64,000 bases of DNA from JAFDWI01 sp963764215 (GTDB lineage Bacteria > Actinomycetota > Acidimicrobiia > Acidimicrobiales > Iamiaceae). Position 1 is the stretch's first letter. Every line of letters starts with the position of its first letter. The DNA is taken from contig CAVXRS010000003.1 of the NCBI GenBank assembly GCA_963764215.1, forward strand, positions 248,001 through 312,000. The letters run 5' to 3'. Shown here piece by piece: positions 25,957 to 35,200 of the stretch. The notes below the pieces were generated by a model, which searched no databases, had not been told where the DNA came from, and saw only the letters and a program-made list of their open reading frames with translations. The position numbers were made by a program, and so were the translations under genes.

Positions 25957-27204
25957 TCAGTGCTGCTCGATGCGGTGGATCTTCTCGATCCGGGCACCGC
26001 TACCGTTCGCGTCGGCACCCTTCTCGACCAGCAGTTTGGCCCGGTCCTTCTCCGCCGCCCTGGCGGCCTTCTCGGTGTCGACCCGGGCGAGTGCCGCCTC
26101 GACTCCGTGCTCCGCGATGAATTCGGCCCATTCCACCAACGTGGGAACCATCTCGTCCTGCGGCACGACCGCGACGTTCTGTCCCTTGACGAACAGGTGT
26201 CCCTTGTCCTTGCCTCCGGCGATCCCCAGATCCGCGTCCCGCGCCTCGCCGGGACCGTTGACGACACAGCCCATCACCGCGATCTGCAGGGGAAGTTCGC
26301 GATCGGCCAGCGCCTGCTGGGCTTCGGCGGCCAGTCCGATCACGTCGATCTCGGCCCGACCACAGGACGGACAGGCGATCAGGTCGAGACCGGAGCGTTC
26401 ACGCATGCCCATGGCTTCGAGCAACATCCTGCCGGCCTTCGCCTCTTCGACCGGGTCGGCCGTGAGCGAGTACCGGATCGTGTCCCCGATCCCCTCGGCG
26501 AGCAACGTCGCGATGCCGGCGGTCGCCTTCAACAACCCACCGGGCAGCGGGCCCGCCTCGGTCAATCCGAGATGCAACGGGTGATCGGTGGCGTCGGCGA
26601 GTTGCCGGTACGCCTCGATCATCAGCGGGACGTTCGAGGCCTTCACCGAGATCTTCACGTCGTCGAAGTCGACTTCGGAGAAATAGGCGAGCTCGGTCAT
26701 CGCCGATTCGACCATCGCCTCGGGAGTGACCCGGTCCCCGTACTTCGCGTACAGGTCCGGGTGCAACGAACCGCCGTTCACCCCGATCCGGATCGGCACG
26801 CCACGATCCTTGGCCTCGGCGGCGACGGCCTTGATGTGGGCGGGGTTCTTGATGTTGCCCGGATTCAGACGGAGGCACTGCACACCTGCCTCGAGCGCCT
26901 CGAGGGCGCGCCGGTACTGATGATGGATGTCCGCCACGATGGGAACGGGCGAGCGCGGGACGATGTGCGCCAGACCTTCGGCGGCCTCGGCATCGTTGCA
27001 CGTGCAGCGCACGATGTCGGCCCCCGCGCCACGCAGCGCGTAGATCTGGGCCAGCGTGCCATCCACATCCGAGGTCTTGGTCGTGGTCATCGACTGCACG
27101 CTGATCGGGGCGTCGCCCCCCACGGCCACCGGATTGGTCGGGTGCCGGAGCACGATCTGTCGGGTCTTGCGTCGGGGATACCGGTTGTTCGTGACGTACT
27201 GCAT
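25957..27204 (-). CDS. ispG: 4-hydroxy-3-methylbut-2-en-1-yl diphosphate synthase
   Basis: A 415-residue [4Fe-4S] enzyme converting MEcPP to HMBPP in the MEP isoprenoid pathway. Seen: N-terminal TIM-barrel 'VQSMTTTKTSDVDGT', 'CLRLNPGNI', 'RIGVNGGSL', 'HLGLTEAG', and cluster ligands 'LIACPSCGRAEID' and 'VMGCVVNGPGEA'. A charged C-terminal tail of about 40 residues ('KAARAAEKDRAKLLVEKG') extends beyond the usual end. The ATG directly abuts the rseP stop with no spacer, so translation is probably coupled. dxr lies two genes upstream in the same run. Confidence 0.96.
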   Translation of the reverse strand: MQYVTNNRYPRRKTRQIVLRHPTNPVAVGGDAPISVQSMTTTKTSDVDGTLAQIYALRGAGADIVRCTCNDAEAAEGLAHIVPRSPVPIVADIHHQYRRALEALEAGVQCLRLNPGNIKNPAHIKAVAAEAKDRGVPIRIGVNGGSLHPDLYAKYGDRVTPEAMVESAMTELAYFSEVDFDDVKISVKASNVPLMIEAYRQLADATDHPLHLGLTEAGPLPGGLLKATAGIATLLAEGIGDTIRYSLTADPVEEAKAGRMLLEAMGMRERSGLDLIACPSCGRAEIDVIGLAAEAQQALADRELPLQIAVMGCVVNGPGEARDADLGIAGGKDKGHLFVKGQNVAVVPQDEMVPTLVEWAEFIAEHGVEAALARVDTEKAARAAEKDRAKLLVEKGADANGSGARIEKIHRIEQH

Positions 27205-28638
27205 CTAGTTCACCGATGGTGGGTTGACGAAGTCGAGATAGAGACTGGAGACGAAGAGCAACCCCAGCAATACGATCACGATAGAGGTGAGCGGCAGCAA
27301 CTTGTTCACGTCGCAGTAGTACCGGTGGTGGAGCCGTCGACGCCATTCCTGCGCCTTCTCGTAGACCGCGATGGCGATGTGGCCGCCGTCGAAGGGCAGC
27401 AGCGGGATCAGATTGAACAACCCGATGAAGATGTTGACGATCACGAACAGCCCGAGCAGCGACGCCACCCCTCCCGATTGCGCCATTCCCCTGCCGATGT
27501 CGAAGATCCCGACGATCGACAGGAAGCGGTTCTGGTTCGCCGCCGAGTCCGGGCCACTGCCCTTGAATGCCGGCGGGCCACCCATCGACCGCACACATTG
27601 TTTGGACGACACCGAATCCCGTGTCGGCGTCTCGACCGCCGTGGCCGGCACCGTGGTGGTCGGTGCCGGTGTGGTCCCGTTGTCGGCCGCACGACGATCC
27701 TTGTTCGCGTTGACGACCTGGTTCCCGTACGACTTCAGGCTGGATGGGCTGAACGCGTGGGCGAACGCCGGGATGGTCTGCCACATCGTGTAGCCGAACT
27801 CCGCGAACGTCTGGGGAACCGCCTTGGCGACGCCGACCCGCTCGACTGGCGTGGGCTTCGGGCCGTAGTTGACCCCCAGGATCCCGCTGGAACTCCGATC
27901 ACCGGTGCCGCCGACGATGTGAGCGACGAACGTCTTGTCGACGCCGTCACGACGCGCCACGATCGTCGCATTCTTGCCCGCCAACGGTTCGATCATCGCC
28001 GGGAGGTCCTTGTAGCTGTCCAGGTGCTGCCCGTTGATCGAGATGATCTCGTCGTCCGGACGCAACCCCGCTTCGGCTGCCGGGCAGTGCGCGTACACAT
28101 CGCCGATCTGGGTCACCTGAGGGCCGGGAGTCGGCAGCATCATCCGGCCTCCCGGCACCCCGAGACCGACCAGGACGACAAAGATCAACACCAATGCCTG
28201 GAGGAAGTGCATGGCCGACCCGGCCACCGCCACGCCGAAGCGCTGCCAGAACGGCTGCGCCCGATACGTCCGATCCTCGTCGGCCTCGTCGAGGTCCTCG
28301 GCCATCGACATTCCGACGATCCGGACGTAGGCCCCGGCCGGAATCAGCTTGACGCCGTACTCGGTCTCGCCACGCCGGAAGGACCAGAGCCGCGGGCCGA
28401 ATCCGATGAAGAACTCGGTCACCTTCATGCCGGCCCGCTTGGCCATGAGGAAATGGCCGAGCTCGTGCAGGAAGATCATGAGCACCAGGCCTGCGACGAT
28501 GGCCAGGCCCCACCATCCCGTGTAGTGCACGAGAAACACCAGCGCGAGCAGCATCAGACCGACCCGTAGCCAATGCGACCCTGACATCGTGGGTTCCCCG
28601 GTCGGATCCTCCGTGGGAGCTTCGGCGGTGTCGGTCAC
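27205..28638 (-). CDS. rseP: Site-2 membrane metalloprotease (M50, RseP/Rip1-like)
   Basis: A 477-residue intramembrane zinc protease. Seen: the active-site helix 'IFLHELGHFLMAKR' (HExxH) near residue 55, 'FFIGFGPRLWSF', a PDZ domain around 165-235 ('AEAGLRPDDEIISINGQ'), a long Thr-rich non-conserved insert around 310-350, and the second zinc motif 'LFNLIPLLPFDGGH' (NxxPxxxxDG). Four membrane segments are predicted. The GTG start overlaps the dxr stop. Family members cleave anti-sigma factors or other single-pass substrates; Mycobacterium Rip1 is the closest known type. The order dxr-rseP-ispG is the classic actinobacterial one. Confidence 0.93.
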   Translation of the reverse strand: MTDTAEAPTEDPTGEPTMSGSHWLRVGLMLLALVFLVHYTGWWGLAIVAGLVLMIFLHELGHFLMAKRAGMKVTEFFIGFGPRLWSFRRGETEYGVKLIPAGAYVRIVGMSMAEDLDEADEDRTYRAQPFWQRFGVAVAGSAMHFLQALVLIFVVLVGLGVPGGRMMLPTPGPQVTQIGDVYAHCPAAEAGLRPDDEIISINGQHLDSYKDLPAMIEPLAGKNATIVARRDGVDKTFVAHIVGGTGDRSSSGILGVNYGPKPTPVERVGVAKAVPQTFAEFGYTMWQTIPAFAHAFSPSSLKSYGNQVVNANKDRRAADNGTTPAPTTTVPATAVETPTRDSVSSKQCVRSMGGPPAFKGSGPDSAANQNRFLSIVGIFDIGRGMAQSGGVASLLGLFVIVNIFIGLFNLIPLLPFDGGHIAIAVYEKAQEWRRRLHHRYYCDVNKLLPLTSIVIVLLGLLFVSSLYLDFVNPPSVN

Positions 28639-29870
28639 CTGGCCCGTACCGATACGAGGTCTTCGGCTACCCGCCGGGCGGCGTGGTCCATTGCGAGCAC
28701 GTCGTCGATGCTTTCGATCACGCAACCATCATGCCGGTCGATCGCGTCGGAGAGAACCTCTGCGATCTGTGACCACCCGATCCGACCGGCGAGAAACGCC
28801 TCGACCGCGACCTCGTTGGCGGCGTTCAACCAGGCTGGGGCGCCGTTCCCCGCCCGGCCTGCACGATAGGCCAGGTCGAGACAGGCGAAGGTCTCGCGAT
28901 CGGGTGGTTCGAATTCGAGTCGGCGCGCTTCACGCCAGTCGATCGCTCCGAATCCGACCCCGGAACGGTCGGGCCAGTTCAGGGCGTAACCGATCGGCAG
29001 GCGCATGTCCGGCATCGACAGTTCCGCGACCGTCGACGCATCGTCATAGGTCACCATCGAATGGACGATCGACTGCGGGTGGACGACGACCTCGATGTCG
29101 TCGAATGTGACCCCCACACCCGAGACGCCCGCCGCCGTGCCGAAGAGCTCGTGCGCCTCGATCACCTCGAGGCCCTTGTTCATCAGGGTGGACGAGTCGA
29201 CGGTGATCTTCGGGCCCATCGCCCACGTCGGATGTGCCAGGGCGTCCTCGACGGTGACCGAAGCCAACTCGACCTTGGTGCGACCGCGAAACGGCCCACC
29301 GCTCGCGGTCAGCACGAGCCGCTTCACCCGCCTCGGCGCAACCGGTGCGGAACGGTCCGGACCGGTCCGTCGGCCGCCTCCATCGGTGTAGCCCCCCGAG
29401 CGGAGGCACTGGTGGATCGCCGCATGTTCGGAATCGACCGGGATCAGCTCGGCGCCAGGGGTCTGGCGGGCTCGTTGCACGACCGGTCCAGCGGCGATGA
29501 GCGATTCCTTGTTGGCCAGGCCGAGGCGCTTCCCGCCTTCCAGCGCCGCCATCGTCACTCCGAGACCTGCGAAACCGACAACTCCGTTGATGCAGACGTC
29601 GGCTTCGCCGGCCACGCTGCTCAGGGCATCCGCCCCCGCTCGCACCTCACACCCGGTCGGCACCCGATCGGCGAGTTCCCGGGCACGGGCATCGCTCGCC
29701 ACGGCGACGACTGCCGGTCGCACCGCCGCGCTCTGGGCAACGAGCTGATCCAGATCCCGCCCCGATGCGGCCAGCGCATGGACGCGGAATCGCTCGGGCT
29801 CCTGTGCGACGACGTCGAGGGTCTGGGTGCCGATCGAGCCGGTCGAGCCGGCCACGGTGATCGTGATCAC
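28635..29870 (-). CDS. dxr: 1-deoxy-D-xylulose-5-phosphate reductoisomerase
   Basis: A 411-residue NADPH enzyme making MEP, the committed step of the MEP pathway. Seen: NADPH motif 'VAGSTGSIGTQTLDV', 'NGVVGFAGLG', 'LANKESLIAAG', substrate/metal site 'PVDSEHAAIHQCL', 'TASGGPFRG', 'THPTW'-equivalent 'AHPTWAMGPKITVDS', 'NKGLEVIEAHELFG', 'VVVHPQSIVHSMV' and 'NAANEVAVEAFL'. A Gly/Arg-rich insert ('YTDGGGRRTGPDRSAP') follows the substrate loop and is unusual. The GTG start overlaps the cdsA stop (GTGA). Confidence 0.95.
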   Translation of the reverse strand: MITITVAGSTGSIGTQTLDVVAQEPERFRVHALAASGRDLDQLVAQSAAVRPAVVAVASDARARELADRVPTGCEVRAGADALSSVAGEADVCINGVVGFAGLGVTMAALEGGKRLGLANKESLIAAGPVVQRARQTPGAELIPVDSEHAAIHQCLRSGGYTDGGGRRTGPDRSAPVAPRRVKRLVLTASGGPFRGRTKVELASVTVEDALAHPTWAMGPKITVDSSTLMNKGLEVIEAHELFGTAAGVSGVGVTFDDIEVVVHPQSIVHSMVTYDDASTVAELSMPDMRLPIGYALNWPDRSGVGFGAIDWREARRLEFEPPDRETFACLDLAYRAGRAGNGAPAWLNAANEVAVEAFLAGRIGWSQIAEVLSDAIDRHDGCVIESIDDVLAMDHAARRVAEDLVSVRAR

Positions 29871-31458
29871 ATCCAGTGGAGACCGATGATCAGGTAGTAG
29901 ACGGCAGGCAGCACGAACAGGATGCCGTCGACGCGATCCAGTACCCCGCCGTGACCGGGAATGAGCGTGCCCATGTCCTTGAGTCCCAGGTCCCGTTTCA
30001 CCAGGGACTCGCACAGGTCCCCGAAGGTCGCCGCCACTCCCACGACGATTCCCATGACCATTCCGTGCCCGAAGCCGTGGAACGGCAGGCCCAGATTGAT
30101 GCCCCCCAGGAACAGCCCCACGATCGCGGCCACGACCACGCCGCCGATGACGCCTTCGAAGGTCTTGTTGGGGCTCGCCGCCGACAAGGGTCGATGGCCG
30201 AAGGCACGACCGAGGAAGAATGCACCGACGTCATAGGCGACCGCCGTGAGGATCACCGCCAGGAGGATCCCCCGCCCGTCGGGAACCCTGAGCAACAAGG
30301 TCGCGAACGATCCGAGCAATCCGATCCACACCACCCCGAAGAGCGTCGACCCGACACCCTCGAGCACCGGACTGTCTCCACCGGCGCCGATCAGGTACCA
30401 CACCGAGCGCGAAGATGGCCGTCAGGGCGAGCACCAGCGGCACGGCAGGCTCCCCCCGCCAGTGGGTGGCGAGCGGGAAGGTCACCGACGCCAGCAGTCC
30501 GAGCAGCGCCGCCGGGCGGAGACCCGCACGCTGGGTGGAACTGAAGTACTCGACCGATGCCAGCGCCACGACGAGAGTGATCAACACGGTCAGGACGGCC
30601 GTGCCGAGGAGAAAGCACACCAGGGTGACGATCCCGATCGCCGCACCGGTGGCGACCGCGGTGGGCACATCCCGGCCGGCACCATCACCGCTGTCGGCGC
30701 CACGAGCGACGTCGTGGTGGCGCGGCCGTTCGTGGCGACCCGCCCTCCCCGGTCGCACGCCCGCCGTCGGCGGGTTCCGTCGGGTCGGCGAACAGCGGCG
30801 ATTCGTCCATGTCTTCGAGTGTCGGGTCCTCGTCGCCTGTGAAAAGATGGGTCTCGCCAGTCACCGAGCGCGCCCGCTGGGCGCTGCGGGCAGCAGTCCG
30901 ACGTGAGGCGAGTTCCTCGACGTCCTCGAATGAGAACAGTTCGTCGTCGGTGGGCCGGTCACTCTGGTCCAGCGCGCCGATCCGACTGTCGTCGTCGCCG
31001 AGGGCCGCGGCATATTCGCCCGTGTCCGCCCAGTCGTCCTCGGCATCGCGCCAACGGGTCGGCGACGACGTCGCGAACGACGACCACGCTTCCAGGTCGT
31101 CGGGCTCGTCCTGGGTGTCGGCGAGCACCGCCGGCACCTCGCCGGTAGGCGGATCCGTCCAGTGGGGCAGCTCGACCGAACCAGAGGGAGACGGATCGTC
31201 GGAGGCGCGTGCCGGCCTGACCGTCGGGCGGGTCAGATCCGCAGGGTCCGAATCGGCATCGAGGGGGAACCGGAGTGCCGGGCGGGCCCCCTGGGGGGCT
31301 GCGGGTGGCCGATCACCGTACCGTGGCTCCTTGTCGGGCAGCCGGGGCGCGACGTCACCGCGCTCGACCGCCTCGGCCGCCTCCTCGGCACCGATGATCC
31401 GGACGCCCTCGGTCGCATCACGTCCTTTGCCTTCCCTGGGATCATGCTGGTCGTCCAT
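29867..31458 (-). CDS. cdsA: Phosphatidate cytidylyltransferase with long acidic N-terminal extension (frameshifted)
   Basis: CdsA makes CDP-diacylglycerol in the membrane for phospholipid synthesis. The C-terminal half shows the signature: 'SAASPNKTFEGVIGG', 'FGDLCESLVKRDLGLKDMG', 'IPGHGGVLDRVDGILFV', within several hydrophobic helices. An N-terminal region of about 260 residues is soluble, acidic and low in complexity ('GVRIIGAEEAAEAVERGDVA', then Asp/Glu-rich). Frame breaks lie near 30745 (where the extension joins the membrane part) and 30400. The ATG at 31458 has a strong AAGGAGG. Whether the extension is truly fused or a separate overlapping gene depends on the 30745 break; continuity of open frames favours fusion. 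Confidence 0.85.
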
Positions 31459-31505
31459 GTGGGGACCTCCTTGGGGGCTCGGACAACCCGGGATCGACGG
31501 CGGAA

Positions 31506-32075
31506 TCAATCCTCGAGAAGCTCACGTTCCTTCTGGGCGAGGGCGCGGTCGATCTCGGATTCGTGCGAGTGGGTGATTCTATCGAGTTCCTTGTTCGCCC
31601 TGACGAGATCGTCGTCGGAGACGTCGGAGGTCTCGGTCAGTCCTTCCAGCTCGTGACGTGCGCTCCTTCGGGCGTTCCTGACCGAGATTCGCCCCTCTTC
31701 CGCCATGGACTTGACGACCTTGACCAACTCGGCCCTCCGATCCGCGGTGAGGGGCGGGAAATGCAGCCGGATCACCGCGCCGTCGTTGGACGGGTTGAGA
31801 CCGAGGTCGGCCATCTGGATCGCCCGCTCGATCGCAGCCATCGAGCCCTTGTCGAACGGGGAAACCAGCAGTTGGCGAGCCTCGGGGACCGAGAACGACG
31901 CCAGCTGCTGGAGCGGAACCTCGGATCCGTAGTACTCCACCGGGATTTTCTCGATCAGCGCCGGGGTGGCCCGCCCGGTACGCACTCCCGAGAATTCGCC
32001 GCGCGCATGGTCCACGGCGCGGTCCATGCGTTCCGATGCGGTGGTGGTCACCGCCTCGATCAGATCTGCGCTCAT
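31506..32075 (-). CDS. frr: Ribosome recycling factor
   Basis: A 189-residue tRNA-mimic protein that splits post-termination ribosomes with EF-G. Seen: 'EFSGVRTGRATPALIEKIPVEYYGSEVPL' (quoted in part: 'VRTGRATPALIEKI' is the family hallmark), 'QLLVSPFDKGSMAAIERAI', 'LGLNPSNDGAVIRLHFPPL', and 'VRNARRSARHEL'. Length is typical. The ATG overlaps the pyrH stop (ATGA). Gene order rpsB-tsf-pyrH-frr-cdsA is conserved across bacteria. Confidence 0.97.
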   Translation of the reverse strand: MSADLIEAVTTTASERMDRAVDHARGEFSGVRTGRATPALIEKIPVEYYGSEVPLQQLASFSVPEARQLLVSPFDKGSMAAIERAIQMADLGLNPSNDGAVIRLHFPPLTADRRAELVKVVKSMAEEGRISVRNARRSARHELEGLTETSDVSDDDLVRANKELDRITHSHESEIDRALAQKERELLED

Positions 32076-32794
32076 GACACCAGGGTACCCAGCGGTTGCC
32101 CCTCGATGATGCATCGGATGTTGCCCTCGGTCATCAGGTCGAACACGACGATCGGCAGCGAATGGTCCATACACATGGTGATCGAGGTCGCGTCCATCAC
32201 CCGCAACCCCCGGTTCAGCACGTCCAGGTAGCTGATCTCGTCCAGACGCTCGGCGGCAGGATTGGTGCGGGGGTCGTCGCTGTAGACGCCGTCGACCCCG
32301 GAGTGACTTCCCTTCAACAGGACGTCCGCGCCCATCTCCACGGCCCGCAGGGCCGCGGTCGTGTCGGTGGTGAAATACGGGTTGCCCGACCCCCCGGCGA
32401 AGATCACGACCCGACCCTTCTCGAGGTGTCGCAGGGCGCGCCGTCGAATGTAGGGCTCGGCGACCTGGGCCATGTGGATTGCCGACTGGACCCTCGTGGG
32501 TTGCTCCAGGCGTTCGAGCAGGTCCTGCAGTGCCAGCGCGTTGATGACCGTGGCCAGCATGCCCATGTAATCGGCCTGGGCACGGTCCATTCCCGCTCCG
32601 GCCCCGGCCATGCCACGCCAGATGTTGCCCCCACCGACGACCACGGCGACATCGACATCGAGTTCGCCGCGGAGCTCGGCGATCTGTCGGGCCAGCCCCC
32701 CGACCACGTCACCGTCGATGCCGAAGCCCTGTGTCCCGGCGAACGACTCGCCGGAGAGCTTCAACAGCACCCGGCTCCACCTGGGTCGACCCAC
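32072..32794 (-). CDS. pyrH: Uridylate kinase
   Basis: A 240-residue hexameric UMP kinase making UDP for pyrimidine nucleotides. Seen: 'VLLKLSGESFAG', 'VAVVVGGGNIWRGM', 'DYMGMLATVINALALQD', 'FAGGSGNPYFTTDTTAAL' and 'MDATSITMCMDHSLPIVVFD', all characteristic. The start is GTG at 32794, ten bases after the tsf stop. The gene overlaps frr by four bases. Confidence 0.97.
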   Translation of the reverse strand: MGRPRWSRVLLKLSGESFAGTQGFGIDGDVVGGLARQIAELRGELDVDVAVVVGGGNIWRGMAGAGAGMDRAQADYMGMLATVINALALQDLLERLEQPTRVQSAIHMAQVAEPYIRRRALRHLEKGRVVIFAGGSGNPYFTTDTTAALRAVEMGADVLLKGSHSGVDGVYSDDPRTNPAAERLDEISYLDVLNRGLRVMDATSITMCMDHSLPIVVFDLMTEGNIRCIIEGQPLGTLVS

Positions 32795-32804
32795 GGTGGT
32801 CGCC

Positions 32805-33605
32805 TCAGCTCCCTATGACGATCTGCTCGAAACGCACCAGTCGGGCACCCGCCGATTCCAACAAGTCGGCGACGGTCCGCTTCTCGTCCTTGACGTACTT
32901 CTGCTCGAGGACCACCCGCTCGGCGAACCAGCCCGAGAGCCGTCCTGCGACGATCTTGTCGAGCGCCGCTTCGGGCTTGCCTTCGGCCCGGGTCACGTCG
33001 GTCAGGGTGGCCCGCTCGGCTTCGACCTCGGCCGCGGGAACCTCGTCCCGCGAGATCGCCGTGGGCTTCGTGAACGCGATGTGCACCGCGACATCGTGCG
33101 CCAGTTCCGGCGAACCACCTTCCAGGTCGACCGCGACGGCGTTGACGCCCCGACCGTCCTGGCGGTGGACGTAGGTGCCGATCACGTCGCCCGCACCAGC
33201 ATCGAACACGACCGAGCGGCCCAGGGAGATGTTCTCCTTCAAGCGCACCTTGAGATCGTCGATCTCGTCGCCGAACTCCTGCACCGCGTCCGGGCCGCCC
33301 GAAGCACCCGCGTCGGCGATCTTCTGGGCCAGCGGTGCGAACGAATCGGATTTCGCGACGAAGTCGGTTTCGCACTTGAGTTCGACCAGCGCCACCCGGG
33401 CGCCGGAAACACCGACGGCGACCACTCCTTCGGAGTTGTCACGATCGGTACGGTCGGCAGCCTTCGCCAGCCCGTGCTCACGCAGCCACTTGCGAGCCGC
33501 TTCGGGATCACCCTCGGACTCGGTGAGCGCTCGCTTGGCATCCATGATGCCCGCACCGGTCGCCTGTCGAAGTGCTTGGACGTCCTTGGCGCTGATTGCA
33601 GCCAT
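32805..33605 (-). CDS. tsf: Elongation factor Ts
   Basis: A 266-residue guanine-nucleotide exchange factor for EF-Tu. Seen: N-terminal UBA-like 'DVQALRQATGAGIMDAKRALTES' (core 'RQATGAGIMDAKRAL'), 'ALVELKCETDFVAKSD' with the conserved TDFV motif, and 'VVLEQKYVKDEKRTV' near the C-terminus. Ten bases separate it from rpsB upstream and from pyrH downstream. No frame problem. Confidence 0.97.
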   Translation of the reverse strand: MAAISAKDVQALRQATGAGIMDAKRALTESEGDPEAARKWLREHGLAKAADRTDRDNSEGVVAVGVSGARVALVELKCETDFVAKSDSFAPLAQKIADAGASGGPDAVQEFGDEIDDLKVRLKENISLGRSVVFDAGAGDVIGTYVHRQDGRGVNAVAVDLEGGSPELAHDVAVHIAFTKPTAISRDEVPAAEVEAERATLTDVTRAEGKPEAALDKIVAGRLSGWFAERVVLEQKYVKDEKRTVADLLESAGARLVRFEQIVIGS

Positions 33606-33615
33606 CTCGACTCGA

Positions 33616-34473
33616 CTACTCCTTGGTTGCTGTGGTGGGGGTACCGCTGTCCGCGGTGGCGAGGCGAGCCTCGCGTTCAGCCTGGGCCCGAGCCGCCTCG
33701 TTCCGTGCCTCCGCCTGCTCGGCGGCGATCCGTGACTCCTCCTCGGCAGTGCGCGGGAGGGCGCTGGGTGCGGGATTCCGGCTCGCCGCCAGCAACCGTC
33801 CCTCGGTGACCGCGTCGGCAACGACCCGTGCCAGCAGTGAACTCGAACGCATCGCGTCGTCGTTTCCGGGAATCACATAGGTGATCTCGTCGGGATCGCA
33901 GTTCGTGTCGACCACCGCGACGATCGGAATCCGCAGCTTGTTGGCCTCTGTCACGGCGATGTGTTCGGTCTTGGTGTCCAGGATGAACACCGCATCGGGC
34001 AGTGATTCCATGGAGTCGATGCCTCCGAGATTCCGCTCCAGCTTGGTCAGCTCCCGGCTGATGAGCAGCGCCTCTTTCTTGGGCATCAGGTCGAACTCGC
34101 CCGAGTCCCGCATCCGACGGTATTCGTGCATCTTGCCGATCCGCTTCGACATGGTCGCGAAATTCGTCAACATGCCACCCAACCACCGCTGGTTGATGTA
34201 GGGCATGCCGCACTTGGTCGCGTAGGACTCGACCGGATCCTGAACCTGCTTCTTGGTACCCACGAAGAGCACCGTTCCGTCCTCGCCGACCAGATCGCGG
34301 ATGAACGAGTAGGCAGTCTCGATCCGGGCGAGGGTCTGCTCGAGGTCGATGATGTAGATCCCGTTCCGCTCTCCGTGGATGAAGCGCTTCATCTTCGGAT
34401 TCCAACGCCGGGTCTGGTGCCCGAAATGCACCCCGGCCTCGAGCAGTTGCTTCATGGTCACGACTGCGGTCAC
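33616..34473 (-). CDS. rpsB: 30S ribosomal protein uS2
   Basis: A 285-residue ribosomal protein. Seen: 'LLEAGVHFGHQTRRWNPKM', 'GIYIIDLEQT', 'FVGTKKQVQD', 'YINQRWLGGMLTNF' and 'IVAVVDTNCDPDEITYVIPGNDDA' (core 'DTNCDPDEITYVIPG'). A 50-residue Ala/Glu-rich C-terminal tail is present, as in many actinobacteria. The start is a GTG at 34473; an in-frame ATG six codons later is possible. The 147-base leader has TTGGTC and TAGCCT 15 bases apart on the minus strand, a weak promoter candidate. Confidence 0.96.
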   Translation of the reverse strand: MTAVVTMKQLLEAGVHFGHQTRRWNPKMKRFIHGERNGIYIIDLEQTLARIETAYSFIRDLVGEDGTVLFVGTKKQVQDPVESYATKCGMPYINQRWLGGMLTNFATMSKRIGKMHEYRRMRDSGEFDLMPKKEALLISRELTKLERNLGGIDSMESLPDAVFILDTKTEHIAVTEANKLRIPIVAVVDTNCDPDEITYVIPGNDDAMRSSSLLARVVADAVTEGRLLAASRNPAPSALPRTAEEESRIAAEQAEARNEAARAQAEREARLATADSGTPTTATKE

Positions 34474-34620
34474 TGATGTTCTCCCATCGGTTCGGTGGAC
34501 GAGCCTCGGAAGTTGCGTCGCGGACGACGACCGTGGGGTCTCCGGGCTCCAGATTCTCGTACGGGCATCCGGGTTCGGATGCCGCCGAGCAAGGCTAGCC
34601 GATTCCTGCCGCGACCAACA

Positions 34621-35148
34621 TCAACGGTCGGCGCTCGAGGAGACCACGGTCGGCACCGGCACGAGCACGGCATGGCCGTGGGCACAGGCCGTCCTCACCA
34701 ACTCGGTGGGGTCGAGGTAGCTGCCTCGATCACGGTACCCGAGGTGGAACGGACGGTCACCGGTCGATCCGATCACCGCACCGACCTCCACCCGGTCACC
34801 CGAGGCGACGTCGATCCTTGCCAGGTACGAATAGGTCGTGTCGCGACCATCTTGCAGGAGAATCGTCACGTACCCCTCGCCGGCGATCGGTCCGGCGAAG
34901 CCCACGGTTCCCGGCTGCACGGCCTCGACCGGCAGACCGGGCCGGGACCCGAACGTCAAGCCCCGATTTCCCGGGAGCCACGGCTCTGCCGGCGGATCGA
35001 ATCCGTCCATCAACGGTGCTGGAACCGGTATCGAACACCAGCCGGCCGTTCGGGGATCAGCGACTCGTCGAGGCGAGTCCGCAGCGAGACATCCCGCCGT
35101 CACCACCGTCGAGAGAACCACCAACAGGAATCGCGACGACCAGCGCAC
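34621..35148 (-). CDS. LytM/M23-like lipoprotein lacking the zinc ligands
   Basis: A 175-residue exported protein. Seen: a signal peptide with a lipobox ('VVTAGC', Cys near residue 20), then an M23 (LytM) beta-fold core: 'GLPVEAVQPGTVGFAG', 'YVTILLQDGRDTTYSYLARIDVASGDRVEVGAVIGSTG' (core 'SGDRVEVGAVIGSTG'), 'FHLGYRDRGSYLDP'. The first metal motif (HxxxD) reads 'NRGLTFG' and the final HxH is absent, so it is probably not an active peptidase but a regulator or binder of peptidoglycan. An M23 gene beside rpsB is common in actinobacteria. Confidence 0.75.
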   Translation of the reverse strand: MRWSSRFLLVVLSTVVTAGCLAADSPRRVADPRTAGWCSIPVPAPLMDGFDPPAEPWLPGNRGLTFGSRPGLPVEAVQPGTVGFAGPIAGEGYVTILLQDGRDTTYSYLARIDVASGDRVEVGAVIGSTGDRPFHLGYRDRGSYLDPTELVRTACAHGHAVLVPVPTVVSSSADR

Positions 35149-35200
35149 ACATGCGGGGATACCCCGCTCCGGCGCGGTTCAAACCCGACAGCTGCAGCCG

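Noticed and set aside
24988..28569. Open frame of nearly 1200 codons on the plus strand antisense to gabD, ispG and rseP
   Set aside because: High GC leaves antisense frames open; composition is Arg/Asp/His-rich with no domain, and the opposite strand holds three intact, well-known genes.
35170..35190. TTCAAAC-containing stretch resembling a tRNA T-loop
   Set aside because: No acceptor stem, D-arm or anticodon arm can be drawn around it.
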